DNA of 33,026 nucleotides from Candidatus Rokuibacteriota bacterium. Lineage in GTDB: Bacteria > Methylomirabilota > Methylomirabilia > Rokubacteriales > CSP1-6. The notes under the pieces are model-generated. The model was not told the DNA's origin and did not search any database. It saw only the letters and a list, made by a program, of their open reading frames with translations. The DNA is taken from contig JAUSJX010000170.1 of NCBI GenBank assembly GCA_030647435.1, positions 1-33,026 on the forward strand. The letters run 5' to 3'. Positions 7,844 to 15,008 of the stretch are shown here, piece by piece. Made by a program: the position numbers and the translations under genes. The stretch's first letter is position 1; each line of letters starts with the position of its first letter.

Positions 7844-8791
7844 GGTCCGTCCGGCTGGAGACGCGGCCCGTTCGCCACGGGCGGTCCGGCGCTCGGTCTC
7901 CCCTCGGGCTCCACTGAGCGCCTCCACGAGCGCCCGCGCGCTGTGCGTCAGCAGGCGGGCCTCGTTGTGGATCACGTGGAAGTGCCGCCGGAGCCTGAAC
8001 CCCTTGAGGCGCACCGCGAAGAGATGCTTCGCCTTGATCTCCCCGCGCACGGCGTGCACGGAAACGAAGGCCACGCCGAGCCCCGCGGCGACCGCCTCTT
8101 TGATGGCTTCGGTGTGGCCGAGCTCCATGGCGACGGTGAACCGGGCCCCCGCCTGCTGGAAGATTCGCTCCGTCAGTTGGCGAGTCGCCGAGCCCTCCTC
8201 CCGCATGAGCATCCGTTCCTGGACCAGAAGGCCGGGTGAGACCTCGCGCCGCCCCGCCCAGCGGTGCTTGGGCGGAACGATCAGCACCAGCTCGTCCAGC
8301 AGGCCCGCCGCCAGGCATTCCTCGCCCTGCCGGAGCACGTGGCCACCCACGACCCCGAGATCCACCTCGTTCGCCCGGACGCGCTGCTCGATGAGGGCTG
8401 AGTTGGCGATCTGGAGCTTGAGCTCGATCCCGGGGTAGCGGGTCTGGAAAACGGCGAGGACGCCCGGTAGCACGTAGATGCCGGGCGTCGTGCTCGCCCC
8501 GACGACGAGAGAGCCACGCCTGAGCCCGCTCAGCTCACGTATGGCCTCGCGGGCGCTCTCCAGGGTGGCGAAGAGGCGCTGCGCATGCCCCTCGAGAATG
8601 CGCCCGGCCTCGGTGAGCTCGACCGTCCGCCCGAGGCGATCGAAGAGCCTCGCGCCGAGCTCCCGCTCGAGCTCGCCGACGTGCTGGGACAGGGCCGGCT
8701 GGCTGAGATGAAGCGCCTCCGCCGCTCGACGAAAGCTTTTCGCGCGCGCGACGGCCAGGAACACCTCGAACTGCCGGAGTGAAGAACCCAT
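7838..8791 (-). CDS. LysR-family transcriptional regulator
   Basis: A 317-residue LysR regulator. Residues 1-60 give the winged helix-turn-helix (L-R-Q-F-E-V-F-L-A-V-A-R-A-K-S-F, A-A-E-A-L-H-L-S-Q-P-A-L-S-Q-H-V), followed by the linker helix and an effector-binding domain from about residue 90 (L-V-V-G-A-S-T-T-P-G-I-Y-V-L-P), a start seen in the CysL/CbbR-like branch. The C-terminal ~25 residues are Arg/Gly-rich and overlap the permease remnant on the other strand, so the tail may be an extension created by the rearrangement. It is transcribed away from the selenoprotein-type methyltransferase gene and may control it through the shared 200-base spacer. Effector unknown. Confidence 0.92.
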   Translation of the reverse strand: MGSSLRQFEVFLAVARAKSFRRAAEALHLSQPALSQHVGELERELGARLFDRLGRTVELTEAGRILEGHAQRLFATLESAREAIRELSGLRRGSLVVGASTTPGIYVLPGVLAVFQTRYPGIELKLQIANSALIEQRVRANEVDLGVVGGHVLRQGEECLAAGLLDELVLIVPPKHRWAGRREVSPGLLVQERMLMREEGSATRQLTERIFQQAGARFTVAMELGHTEAIKEAVAAGLGVAFVSVHAVRGEIKAKHLFAVRLKGFRLRRHFHVIHNEARLLTHSARALVEALSGARGETERRTARGERAASPAGRTL

Positions 8792-8800
8792 AAGCCTTAG

Positions 8801-8817
8801 CTTACCGATCAGATAAG
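8801..8817. promoter_or_regulatory. Candidate LysR operator
   Basis: CTTA-N9-TAAG is an interrupted palindrome with the T-N11-A spacing typical of LysR boxes. It sits nine bases upstream of the LysR start and just before the candidate promoter of the divergent methyltransferase gene, where autorepression and divergent activation sites are usual. Confidence 0.45.
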
Positions 8818-8827
8818 AACATGTGAT

Positions 8828-8857
8828 TTGACCTTATTCAAGCGACCCGCCTACGCT
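8828..8857 (+). promoter_or_regulatory. Candidate sigma-70-type promoter for the methyltransferase gene
   Basis: TTGACC (8828-8833) and TACGCT (8852-8857) are separated by 18 bases, a plausible -35/-10 pair pointing at the gene starting at 8994. The leader would be about 130 nt and contains a perfect palindrome. Judged by eye. Confidence 0.35.
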
Positions 8858-8891
8858 GGGCTCACGAGGTGAATTGAAGCCTTGTGAAGTG

Positions 8892-8905
8892 GGCGGCCGG
8901 CCGCC
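8892..8905. repeat. Perfect 14-bp palindrome in the methyltransferase leader
   Basis: GGCGGCCGGCCGCC is its own reverse complement. It lies between the candidate promoter and the start codon at 8994, so it might be an operator or form a hairpin in the leader RNA. GC-only palindromes also arise by chance in DNA this GC-rich. Confidence 0.3.
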
Positions 8906-8993
8906 TAGCTGTGGAAATTGAAGTTAAAGATGTTGAGTCGAAGGACCTATGGTCGAAACCGATGGTTTGACTGTCGCCTTCTGGGAGGGACCC

Positions 8994-9740
8994 ATGGCCC
9001 AGTTACCCGGCGGTGTCTCCTCGCAACTCCGAAACGCTGTCCAGAAAGCCTATTCCGCAGCCGCCGAGAGGCCCTTGGAAAAGCATGCGTTCCCGGTTGG
9101 CCGGGTTCTGGCCGAGCGGCTCGGATATCCCGCCGAGTGGCTTGAGACCTTGCCTCCGATCTCGGTCGAGGCCTTTGCGGGAGTCTCTAACGTAGCGGTC
9201 TTCGCGGCGATCCCGGCGGGCGCCACCGTGCTCGACCTAGGCTGTGGGGCAGGCCTCGATAGCCTGATCGCCGCACGGCGGGTAGGAGGAGGCGGGCGCG
9301 TGATCGGGATTGACTTCAGCGACTCGATGCTCGCACGCGCACGTCAGGCCGCGGCCGTGTTCGGCGTCGACGTGACGTTTTTTCGAGGCGACGCCGAGCA
9401 GCTCCTGCTGGAGAGCGCTGCGGTGGATGTGGCACTCGTCAACGGCATTTTCAATCTCAACCCCGCGCGCGCTGAAATCTTCAGGGAACTCGCGCGAGTC
9501 GTGCGGCCGGGCGGATATGTTTATGGCGCGGAACTCATCTTGCGGGAAGCCGTCTCCAAACCTGGCCACTTCACCGAGGCGGAGTGGTTTGCCTGAATCG
9601 CCGGGGCGAAGGAAGGCGGTGCCTTCCTGGACGAGTTCCGCGAGGCGGGATTTCACGAGGCGGTGCTGCTCCGGGTTACCCGGAACGCCCGTTGCAAGGA
9701 CCCGCGCGTCATGGCCGCGGAGGTCTGTGCGACACGGTAA
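8994..9740 (+). CDS. Selenoprotein: ArsM/UbiE-like SAM-dependent methyltransferase (Sec201)
   Basis: A 248-residue class I methyltransferase read through an in-frame TGA at 9594-9596. Motif I is V-L-D-L-G-C-G-A-G at 79-87, followed by V-I-G-I-D-F-S-D-S-M, N-G-I-F-N-L-N-P and R-V-V-R-P-G-G. After the TGA the same frame gives I-A-G-A-K-E-G-G-A-F-L-D-E-F-R-E-A-G-F, which is the expected end of the fold, and closes at TAA 9738. Relatives I recall have Cys in W-F-x-C-I-x-G-A, where TGA stands here (E-W-F-A-U-I-A-G-A). A seven-pair hairpin follows 14 nt later. I chose ATG 8994 because GGGAGGG lies four bases upstream; 8949 has no such site. Arsenic or other metalloid methylation is a guess from family resemblance. 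A standard gene caller would stop at 9596. Confidence 0.82.
9594..9627 (+). promoter_or_regulatory. UGA (Sec) codon and bSECIS-type hairpin of the methyltransferase gene
   Basis: After the TGA, GGAAGGC (9611-9617) pairs perfectly with GCCTTCC (9621-9627) around the three-base loop GGT. The loop begins 21 nt after the TGA. Known bacterial SECIS elements place a GU-containing apical loop on a short stem about 16-37 nt past the UGA, so position and loop both fit SelB recognition. Confidence 0.72.
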
Positions 9741-9882
9741 GCAGTCAACGCTGGCCGCGAAGCTACATCTGTTTACTGAATTGTTTGCCTTGGCGATTGC
9801 GGGCGATGGGCCCGTCCGTTTCCCATGGTTCCGTGATAGTCCCACGTCGCTTTCTAGATGATTCTCATTGTCGCCCGCTGCG

Positions 9883-9926
9883 ATATAGTGCAAATGGGTA
9901 CCTTATATAGTGCAACTGGTGTACCT
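9883..9926 (+). promoter_or_regulatory. Tandem 22-bp direct repeat upstream of the peroxiredoxin genes
   Basis: Two copies of ATATAGTGCAA-(A/C)TGG-GTACCT (9883-9903 and 9905-9926, period 22) end about 20 bases before the first peroxiredoxin start. The spacing of two helical turns suggests a regulator binding twice on the same face. Each copy contains TATAGT, which could serve as a -10 element. The 207 bases between the methyltransferase and this gene hold nothing else I can support. Confidence 0.5.
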
Positions 9927-9947
9927 TGACGGCCAGGAGATCGACAC

Positions 9948-10544
9948 ATGAGCAGGCTGCCGAAGCTCGTGAGAAGCTGGTTGCTGTTGGGCGCGCTGCT
10001 GGCCGGCGTGCTCGTGGGAGCCCGCGCGGCCACAGCCCTGGAGGTCGGGGAGAAGGCGCCGGACTTTACGCTCCCCGGCACGACGGGGGAGAAGATCAGC
10101 CTGAGCCAGTTCCGCGGCAGCAAGCTGGTTCTCATCGAGTTCTACGTCGGCGAGTCTCCAACGTGAGCGGCGAACCTGTCGACCAGGAAGGTCGACTATG
10201 GCAGGTTCCGGGACTTGAACGTCCAGATTCTCGGGATCAGCGCCGACCACACCTTCGCACAACAGACGTTTGCGGAGTCGCTGAAGCTCCCGTACCCGCT
10301 CCTCAGCGACTCTCCGGACCTCCAGGTTATCCGGAATTACGGCGTCCTGTGGCCCGACCAGATTGGCCCCGTGAAGGACAGCGGTGTGGTGGTCGAGCAT
10401 CGACCGAATACGGCTGCACGGCGGGCGTTCTTCCTGGTGGATCGGCGGGGGATCGTCCGGGGGAAGTGGTTGATCGCGAACAACGCCGTTTTCCCCAGCG
10501 TGGACATACTCAAGGTAGCGCGCGAGTTGACTGGGAAGCAGTAG
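9948..10544 (+). CDS. Selenoprotein: secreted peroxiredoxin-like protein 1 (Sec73)
   Basis: A 198-residue AhpC/TSA-fold protein read through TGA 10164-10166. A Sec signal peptide ends near A-A-T-A; then come the peroxiredoxin opening G-E-K-A-P-D-F-T-L-P and F-Y-V-G-E-S-P-T-U-A-A-N-L-S. In peroxiredoxins the peroxidatic Cys sits exactly here (F-Y-P-x-x-F-T-P-V-C-T). The rest of the fold continues in frame (Q-I-L-G-I-S-A-D, L-P-Y-P-L-L-S-D, A-F-F-L-V-D-R-R-G-I-V). There is no Cys anywhere, so Sec would be the only redox residue and reduction must come from another protein; the TlpA-like thioredoxin two genes downstream is the obvious candidate. AGGAG lies eight bases before ATG 9948. The gene lies 52 bases before its paralogue. 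Confidence 0.88.
10164..10196 (+). promoter_or_regulatory. UGA (Sec) codon and bSECIS-type hairpin of peroxiredoxin 1
   Basis: GTCGACC (10178-10184) pairs perfectly with GGTCGAC (10190-10196) around the loop AGGAA. The loop begins 18 nt after the TGA. The same loop, distance and flanking bases recur in the second peroxiredoxin gene. Confidence 0.75.
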
Positions 10545-10596
10545 GACGCACCGTCCAAGAACGAACGCCGACACTTTCACGGGGGAAGACGCAGAC

Positions 10597-11160
10597 ATGG
10601 GGAACTTGGTGAGCCGAACGTTTGGGGTCGTGCTGCTGGCAACGGTACTGGGAATGACCTTGGTCGCCGTCGGTCCAGGGCCGGCGAGGGCGGTGGAGGT
10701 TGGCGAGCCGGCGCCCGCCTTCAGCCTGGCGAGTACCACCGGTGGCGATATCTCCCTCAATGACTTTCGGGGTAAGAAGTGGGTCCTCCTTGAGTTCTAC
10801 CTCGCGGACTTCGGTCCCACGTGAGCGGCGAACCTGTTAGCCAGGAAGGCCGACTACAAGCGGTTCGAAGCCCTGGGGATCCAGAACCTCGGGATCAGTT
10901 CCAACTTGACCTTCTCGCAGCAGACGTTCGCCGAATCTCTGAAGCTGCCGTACCCGCTGCTCAGCGACTTTCCCGGAGCGAAGGTCATGCGCAGCTACGG
11001 AGTCTTCAATGAGAAATACATGTGGGCGAACAGGTCGTTTTTTCTGATTGATCCGCAGGGCGTCATCCGCAAGAAGTGGATAATCGAAAACGGCGGGGGG
11101 ACGGTTGTTCCTAGCGACACCCTCCTGCGGGATATCCGAGAGGTGCTCGGCAAGCGCTGA
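10597..11160 (+). CDS. Selenoprotein: secreted peroxiredoxin-like protein 2 (Sec76)
   Basis: A 187-residue paralogue of the preceding protein, read through TGA 10822-10824. It has a signal peptide ending G-P-A-R-A, then G-E-P-A-P-A-F-S-L-A and F-Y-L-A-D-F-G-P-T-U-A-A-N-L-L, with U at the peroxidatic Cys site. Downstream N-L-G-I-S-S-N, Q-Q-T-F-A-E-S-L-K-L-P-Y-P-L-L-S-D and F-F-L-I-D-P-Q-G-V-I-R complete the fold. It too has no Cys. The long identical stretch Q-Q-T-F-A-E-S-L-K-L-P-Y-P shows a tandem duplication, but copy 1 carries an extra ~20-residue insert (about W-P-D-Q to N-T-A-A) before A-F-F-L-V-D. A GGGGGAAG site lies 8 bases before ATG 10597. Only two bases separate its stop from the TlpA-like gene, so the two are co-transcribed. 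Confidence 0.88.
10822..10854 (+). promoter_or_regulatory. UGA (Sec) codon and bSECIS-type hairpin of peroxiredoxin 2
   Basis: GTTAGCC (10836-10842) pairs with GGCCGAC (10848-10854) with one T-G wobble and one A-C mismatch; the loop is again AGGAA and again starts 18 nt after the TGA. The loop is unchanged from copy 1 while the middle of the stem has drifted. Confidence 0.68.
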
Positions 11161-11162
11161 CC

Positions 11163-11774
11163 ATGACGCCGAGCCGCCCGGCTGCGATGGACGCATGGCC
11201 GCCCGCCTGGCTCGCCGCACGGCTGCTCGCGTTCGGCTTGCTCGTCGCCGGCCTGGCCGGGGCCGCGAGCGCCGATCAGCCGGCGCTGGCACCTCTTCTC
11301 AAGACCCTCGACCTCCGTGGCTATACCTCCCGCACGGCGCCTCCCCAGTTCAGTGGCAGCACGCTCGACGCCCGGCAACTGTCAATGACGGAGTACCGAG
11401 GGACGGTCATTGTTCTGACCTTCTGGGCGAGCTGGTGTCTCGAGTGTCGGGTAGACATGCCCGCGCTGGAGCGGCTCCAGCGCGAGTTCTCGCCGCGGGG
11501 ATTCGCGATCATCGCGGTCAATGCCCGTGAGAACAAGGAGACCGTCAGGCGCTACGCCAAGGAGCTGGGCCTGACGTTCCCGCTCGTGTTCGATCCGGAC
11601 GGCAAGATCAATGCCCTGTACGGCGTCATCGGGCTTCCGACGACGTTCGTCGTCGGCCGGGATGGACGGGCCATCGCCTTTGCCATCGGACCTCGCCGGT
11701 GGGAGAGTGCGCCGGCCCGCGCGCTCATCGAGGCGCTGCTGGCCGAGCCGGTCCCGGGTCCAGCTACCCAATGA
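11163..11774 (+). CDS. TlpA-like periplasmic thioredoxin-fold protein
   Basis: A 203-residue TlpA/ResA-type thiol-disulfide protein. A signal sequence or anchor occupies about residues 15-38. The redoxin core carries T-F-W-A-S-W-C-L-E-C-R-V-D-M-P with a C-L-E-C active site at Cys92/Cys95, and the cis-Pro loop V-I-G-L-P-T-T-F-V. Such proteins reduce periplasmic disulfides using electrons from a CcdA/DsbD-type membrane protein, which is not in this window. Its position two bases after the second Sec peroxiredoxin suggests it recycles the Cys-less peroxiredoxins; that is an inference. ATG 11163 follows GAGGTG at a long spacing, so ATG 11187 is possible. The last four bases overlap the next gene (ATGA). 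A decayed copy of its C-terminal half lies at 13642-13779. Confidence 0.88.
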   Translation: MTPSRPAAMDAWPPAWLAARLLAFGLLVAGLAGAASADQPALAPLLKTLDLRGYTSRTAPPQFSGSTLDARQLSMTEYRGTVIVLTFWASWCLECRVDMPALERLQREFSPRGFAIIAVNARENKETVRRYAKELGLTFPLVFDPDGKINALYGVIGLPTTFVVGRDGRAIAFAIGPRRWESAPARALIEALLAEPVPGPATQ

Positions 11775-12757
11775 CCGCAGGCCGCGGCTTTCTACTCGCG
11801 CTCGGAATCGTGCTCGCGACCGCCGGGCCTATGGCTCGCGTCACCGAAGCGCAATCACCTCGCCTGGTGAAGATCGGAGCGCTGACGGAGTCATGGGGCC
11901 CGACGCCGGCCATCGTCGGCCTCCGGGACGGTCTTCAGGAGCTTGGATACCGCGAGAACCAGGACTTCGTGCTCGGAGTGCGGTTCACACAGGGCAACGT
12001 CGCCGAGCTACCCGAGGCCGCCCGCGCCCTCGTCCGGCGCGGGGTGGATCTCATTGTTGTCTCTTCTGGAGAGAATGCGGCGAAGGCGGCCCAGATGGCG
12101 ACCACCCGGATCCCGATCGTCTTCATGGGCGGGAGCGACCCGGTAGAAGCAGGACTGGTGAAGAGCTTCGCGCGACCCGGTGGAAACGTCACCGGGATCG
12201 CGGATCTCGAAGTCGAGCTCGTGCCGAAGCGAATGGAGATCTTTCACGAGCTCATCCCAGGCCTGAAACGAGTGCTCCTGGTCTATGACGGGACGAACCC
12301 AGTCGCTGTCTCGAGATTGGCTGTGCACCGTGACGCCGCGCGTCGCCTCGGCCTCACGCTCGTCGAAAGACCGGTGCGGACAGAAGATGAAGCTCGATCC
12401 GTGATCAACGCGCTCAGAAAGGGCGAGGTGGACGGAATCTTCTCGCCTCGCTTGCTGTTGCAGAATATCCCAGGCTTGATTCTCGAGATCGCACCCAAGC
12501 GGGCGATTCCGACCATGTTCGACGACGCTTTCTACGTCGAGCGGGGCGGCCTCGCGAGCTATGCCGCGAACTTTTACGGGCTGGGCCGCCAGGCCGCGCG
12601 CCTGGTGGACAAGATCCTCAAAGGCGCGAGGCCGAGCGATGTCCCGGTCGAGCAGCCGACGAAGTTCGAGCTGGTGATCAATCTGAAGGCCGCCAAGGCG
12701 CTCGGCATCACGATTCCTCAATCCATACTGCTGCGGGCGGATCGACTCATTCCATGA
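11771..12757 (+). CDS. ABC transporter substrate-binding protein, PF04392 type
   Basis: A 328-residue binding protein with a signal peptide ending near T-E-A-Q. Hallmarks are I-G-A-L-T-E-S near the start, F-R-E/G-L-(Q)-E-L-G-Y-x-E-N as G-L-Q-E-L-G-Y-R-E-N, R-R-G-V-D-L-I-V, I-P-I-V-F-M-G-G-S-D-P-V, L-A-R-P-G-G-N-V-T-G seen here as F-A-R-P-G-G-N-V-T-G-I, and the terminal I-P-Q-S-I-L-L-R-A-D. This family is often an orphan binding protein in soil bacteria; some members bind amino acids. Ligand unknown. The start ATG overlaps the TlpA-like stop by four bases, so translation is coupled. No permease gene is present. Confidence 0.87.
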   Translation: MTAGRGFLLALGIVLATAGPMARVTEAQSPRLVKIGALTESWGPTPAIVGLRDGLQELGYRENQDFVLGVRFTQGNVAELPEAARALVRRGVDLIVVSSGENAAKAAQMATTRIPIVFMGGSDPVEAGLVKSFARPGGNVTGIADLEVELVPKRMEIFHELIPGLKRVLLVYDGTNPVAVSRLAVHRDAARRLGLTLVERPVRTEDEARSVINALRKGEVDGIFSPRLLLQNIPGLILEIAPKRAIPTMFDDAFYVERGGLASYAANFYGLGRQAARLVDKILKGARPSDVPVEQPTKFELVINLKAAKALGITIPQSILLRADRLIP

Positions 12758-12863
12758 TCGATTGCGTTCCTCTCCGCGGTCGTGGGCGCGACCCCGGCCG
12801 GTTTGAAAGGTGCCGCGGATCGGACTCTTGCACGTGGCGTTCGACCATGCCAGTCGCCCGAAG

Positions 12864-13628
12864 ATGAACAGGGTCGCCCCTGGGGTGACGTGCATGCTGG
12901 TTGCCTTCGCGTCCACCGTAGGTTTCGGCGCGGAGCAGGCCGTCCGAGCCGAGAATGGTGCCGAGATGGTGCTGGTCGCGGCAGGCGAGTTCTGGATGGG
13001 GAGCGACGACGGTAACGACGACGAGAAACCTCGCCATCCGGTCGATCTTGATGCCTACTACATCGATAGGTACGAGATCACCAACGGGCTCTACCAGCGC
13101 TTCATGGAGGCCACCAATCGTCCGGGGCCACGGTATTGGAGCGACAGCCACCTCAATGGTGCCTCCCAGCCGGTCGTGGGCGTGAGCTGGTACGACGCTG
13201 AGCGGTATTGTCGATGGGTCGGGAAGCGGTTGCCGACGGAGGCTGAGTGGGAAAAGGCCGCGCGCGGCGACGATGGACGGAGGTATCCGTGGGGTGAGCA
13301 GTGGGACTCCAGCCGGGCGAACTCGAAAGAGAGCCAGCGGAACAAGCCTGCGCCGGTCGGCTCGTACCCGAGCGGGGTGAGCCCATACGGAGCGCACGAT
13401 ATGGCGGGCAACGTGTGGGAGTGGGTCGCCGACTGGTACGCGAAGGACGGTTACGAACGCAGCCCCCGGCGGAACCCGCGGGGTCCGGAGACCGGTCCGT
13501 GGAAGGTCCTCCGTGGAGGGTCCTGGGGCTACCTGCCGTCTCTCCTGCGAACGACGGGCCGCCTCAGTATTATGCCGGACCTCCAGAACACCGTGATCGG
13601 GTTCCGTTGTGCGAACGGAATATCGTAG
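12864..13628 (+). CDS. SUMF1/FGE-sulfatase-fold protein, probably without oxidase activity
   Basis: A 254-residue exported protein (signal peptide to about V-R-A-E) with a full formylglycine-generating-enzyme fold: M-V-L-V-A-A-G-E-F-W-M-G-S, Y-Y-I-D-R-Y-E-I-T-N, P-V-V-G-V-S-W-Y-D-A-E-R-Y-C, R-L-P-T-E-A-E-W-E-K-A-A-R-G, Y-P-W-G, D-M-A-G-N-V-W-E-W-V and L-R-G-G-S-W. True FGEs have two Cys just after G-G-S; here that stretch is W-G-Y-L-P-S-L-L-R-T-T-G-R, without Cys, so sulfatase activation by Cys oxidation is unlikely. Such relatives often act as binding or scaffold domains. I chose ATG 12864 because it begins a good signal peptide; GTG 12810 is possible. It lies 106 bases after the binding-protein gene and may be the last gene of that transcript. 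Confidence 0.87.
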   Translation: MNRVAPGVTCMLVAFASTVGFGAEQAVRAENGAEMVLVAAGEFWMGSDDGNDDEKPRHPVDLDAYYIDRYEITNGLYQRFMEATNRPGPRYWSDSHLNGASQPVVGVSWYDAERYCRWVGKRLPTEAEWEKAARGDDGRRYPWGEQWDSSRANSKESQRNKPAPVGSYPSGVSPYGAHDMAGNVWEWVADWYAKDGYERSPRRNPRGPETGPWKVLRGGSWGYLPSLLRTTGRLSIMPDLQNTVIGFRCANGIS

Positions 13629-13641
13629 CGGAGCGCTCCGA

Positions 13642-13779
13642 GCGAATCCGGATGGCACGGTCAACGGGGTGTACGGAGTGGTCGGTCTCCCGGAGATGTT
13701 CTCCGTGGCCCGGAATGGTCGCGCCATCGCGTTCGCTCTCGGCGCTCGCGAGTGGAACGTTCAGTCAAGCATCTTCTAG
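13642..13779 (+). pseudogene. C-terminal remnant of a TlpA-like gene
   Basis: In one frame this reads N-P-D-G-T-V-N-G-V-Y-G-V-V-G-L-P and N-G-R-A-I-A-F-A-L-G-A-R-E-W before TAG at 13777. The TlpA-like protein encoded at 11163 has D-P-D-G-K-I-N-A-L-Y-G-V-I-G-L-P and D-G-R-A-I-A-F-A-I-G-P-R-R-W in the same order and spacing. Only the cis-Pro half of the fold is left; the CxxC half is gone and no start is present. It is a decayed duplicate. Confidence 0.75.
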
Positions 13780-13803
13780 GCGACTCGCGGCCGCGCCGCC
13801 GCT

Positions 13804-14997
13804 TCAGCCGCGCGCCATGTTCCGACGCTCCCGGAACCACAGAATGGACGTGGCGAGGGCCGTGAGCGCGAGGAAAGGCACGGTGAGCCTGGTGAGCATC
13901 GCCCAGCCGCCGCTGCCTGTGACCACCACGCCGGATGTCAGCGAGGAGCTGACCATGACCGCGAACACCAGGGAGTCGTTGACGCCCTGAACCTTCGCCT
14001 TCTCCGCCGGCCTGTGGGCTTCGGTGAGGAGCATGGTGCCGCCGATGTAGAGGAAGTTCCAGCCCACCCCCAGGAGAGTCAGCGCCCACCAGAAGTGCAT
14101 GAGCGTGACCCCGCTCATGGCGATGGCGACGCAGACGAACATCAGGGCGGCGCCGGCGAGCAGCACGTTCAGCACCCCTAGGCGGCGGATGAGGCCGCCG
14201 GTGAAGAACGACGGCGCGAACATGCCGACCACGTGCCACTGCAGCACGAACGTCGCGTCGGCGAACGGATGGCCGCAGCAGAGGTCCATGGCGAGCGGCG
14301 TGACGCTCATGAGGAGGTTCATTACGCCGTAGCCCACCGCCGCCGCCAATACCGCCACCACGACGGCGGGCTGGCGCAGGATCACGCCCAGCGGCCGACC
14401 CGTGCCATGCCGCTCCTCTGGCGACTGCTCGGGGAAGGAGAGCCCGGCGGCGATGACGAACGACGCCAGCGCGAACACCGCGAGCGCGGCGTAGGAGGCG
14501 AGAAACTGGGGCTCGACCAGGTCGCGCGTGACGCGTCCCACGGCCGAGCCGATGAAGCCGCCGAAGATCCCCCCGGCGAGGGTCAGCGAGATGGCCCGGC
14601 TCTTCCAGTCAGGCGGCGCCGCATCGGCGGCAGCGAAGCGATAGTACTGGCCGAAGGCGTTATAGATGCCGCACAGGAACGTGCCGGCGAGCAGCAGCGT
14701 GAAGCTGTGCACGGCGATCGCGATCGCGCCGACGGCGCCGCCTGCCATGCCGAGGATCGAGCCGACGAGAAAGCCCGCCCGCCGACCATGGCGCTTCATG
14801 AAGAGAGACGCGGGCAGGGTGGATATCGCCGCACCCAGCACGTAGGCTACGGCGGGCACCGTAGCCAACCGCGGGGAGGGCGCGAGGGCATATCCCGCCA
14901 GGGCGCCCACGGCGGCCATCAACACGCCGTTCGAGAGCAACAGCATCTGGCAGACGGCGAGCCGGGCGACCGTCCTCTTCGGGGACCTGACGCGCAC
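13804..14997 (-). CDS. Major facilitator superfamily transporter
   Basis: A 397-residue protein with about twelve hydrophobic segments and MFS features, including the loop F-M-K-R-H-G-R-R-A-G-F between helices 2 and 3 and a charged central loop near residues 205-215 (P-E-Q-S-P-E-E-R-H-G). It uses GTG 14997 as start and follows the Sec MerB-like gene by 11 bases on the same strand, so it is the third gene of a GrdB-like / MerB-like / MFS operon. Substrate cannot be told; export of a product of the two upstream selenoproteins, or of a metal(loid), is a contextual guess. Residues L-C-C-G-H near helix 7 give a vicinal Cys pair that could bind thiophilic metal. Confidence 0.85.
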   Translation of the reverse strand: MRVRSPKRTVARLAVCQMLLLSNGVLMAAVGALAGYALAPSPRLATVPAVAYVLGAAISTLPASLFMKRHGRRAGFLVGSILGMAGGAVGAIAIAVHSFTLLLAGTFLCGIYNAFGQYYRFAAADAAPPDWKSRAISLTLAGGIFGGFIGSAVGRVTRDLVEPQFLASYAALAVFALASFVIAAGLSFPEQSPEERHGTGRPLGVILRQPAVVVAVLAAAVGYGVMNLLMSVTPLAMDLCCGHPFADATFVLQWHVVGMFAPSFFTGGLIRRLGVLNVLLAGAALMFVCVAIAMSGVTLMHFWWALTLLGVGWNFLYIGGTMLLTEAHRPAEKAKVQGVNDSLVFAVMVSSSLTSGVVVTGSGGWAMLTRLTVPFLALTALATSILWFRERRNMARG

Positions 14998-15008
14998 GCT
15001 CTATCGGG

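Noticed and set aside
10164-10166. Peroxiredoxin and the other TGA sites as simple nonsense pseudogenes
   Set aside because: Five separate genes would each need one lesion, always TGA, always at the Cys site, always followed by a hairpin, with intact frames on both sides.
12864-13628. Active formylglycine-generating enzyme
   Set aside because: The cysteines expected after G-G-S are absent, and no sulfatase gene is nearby.
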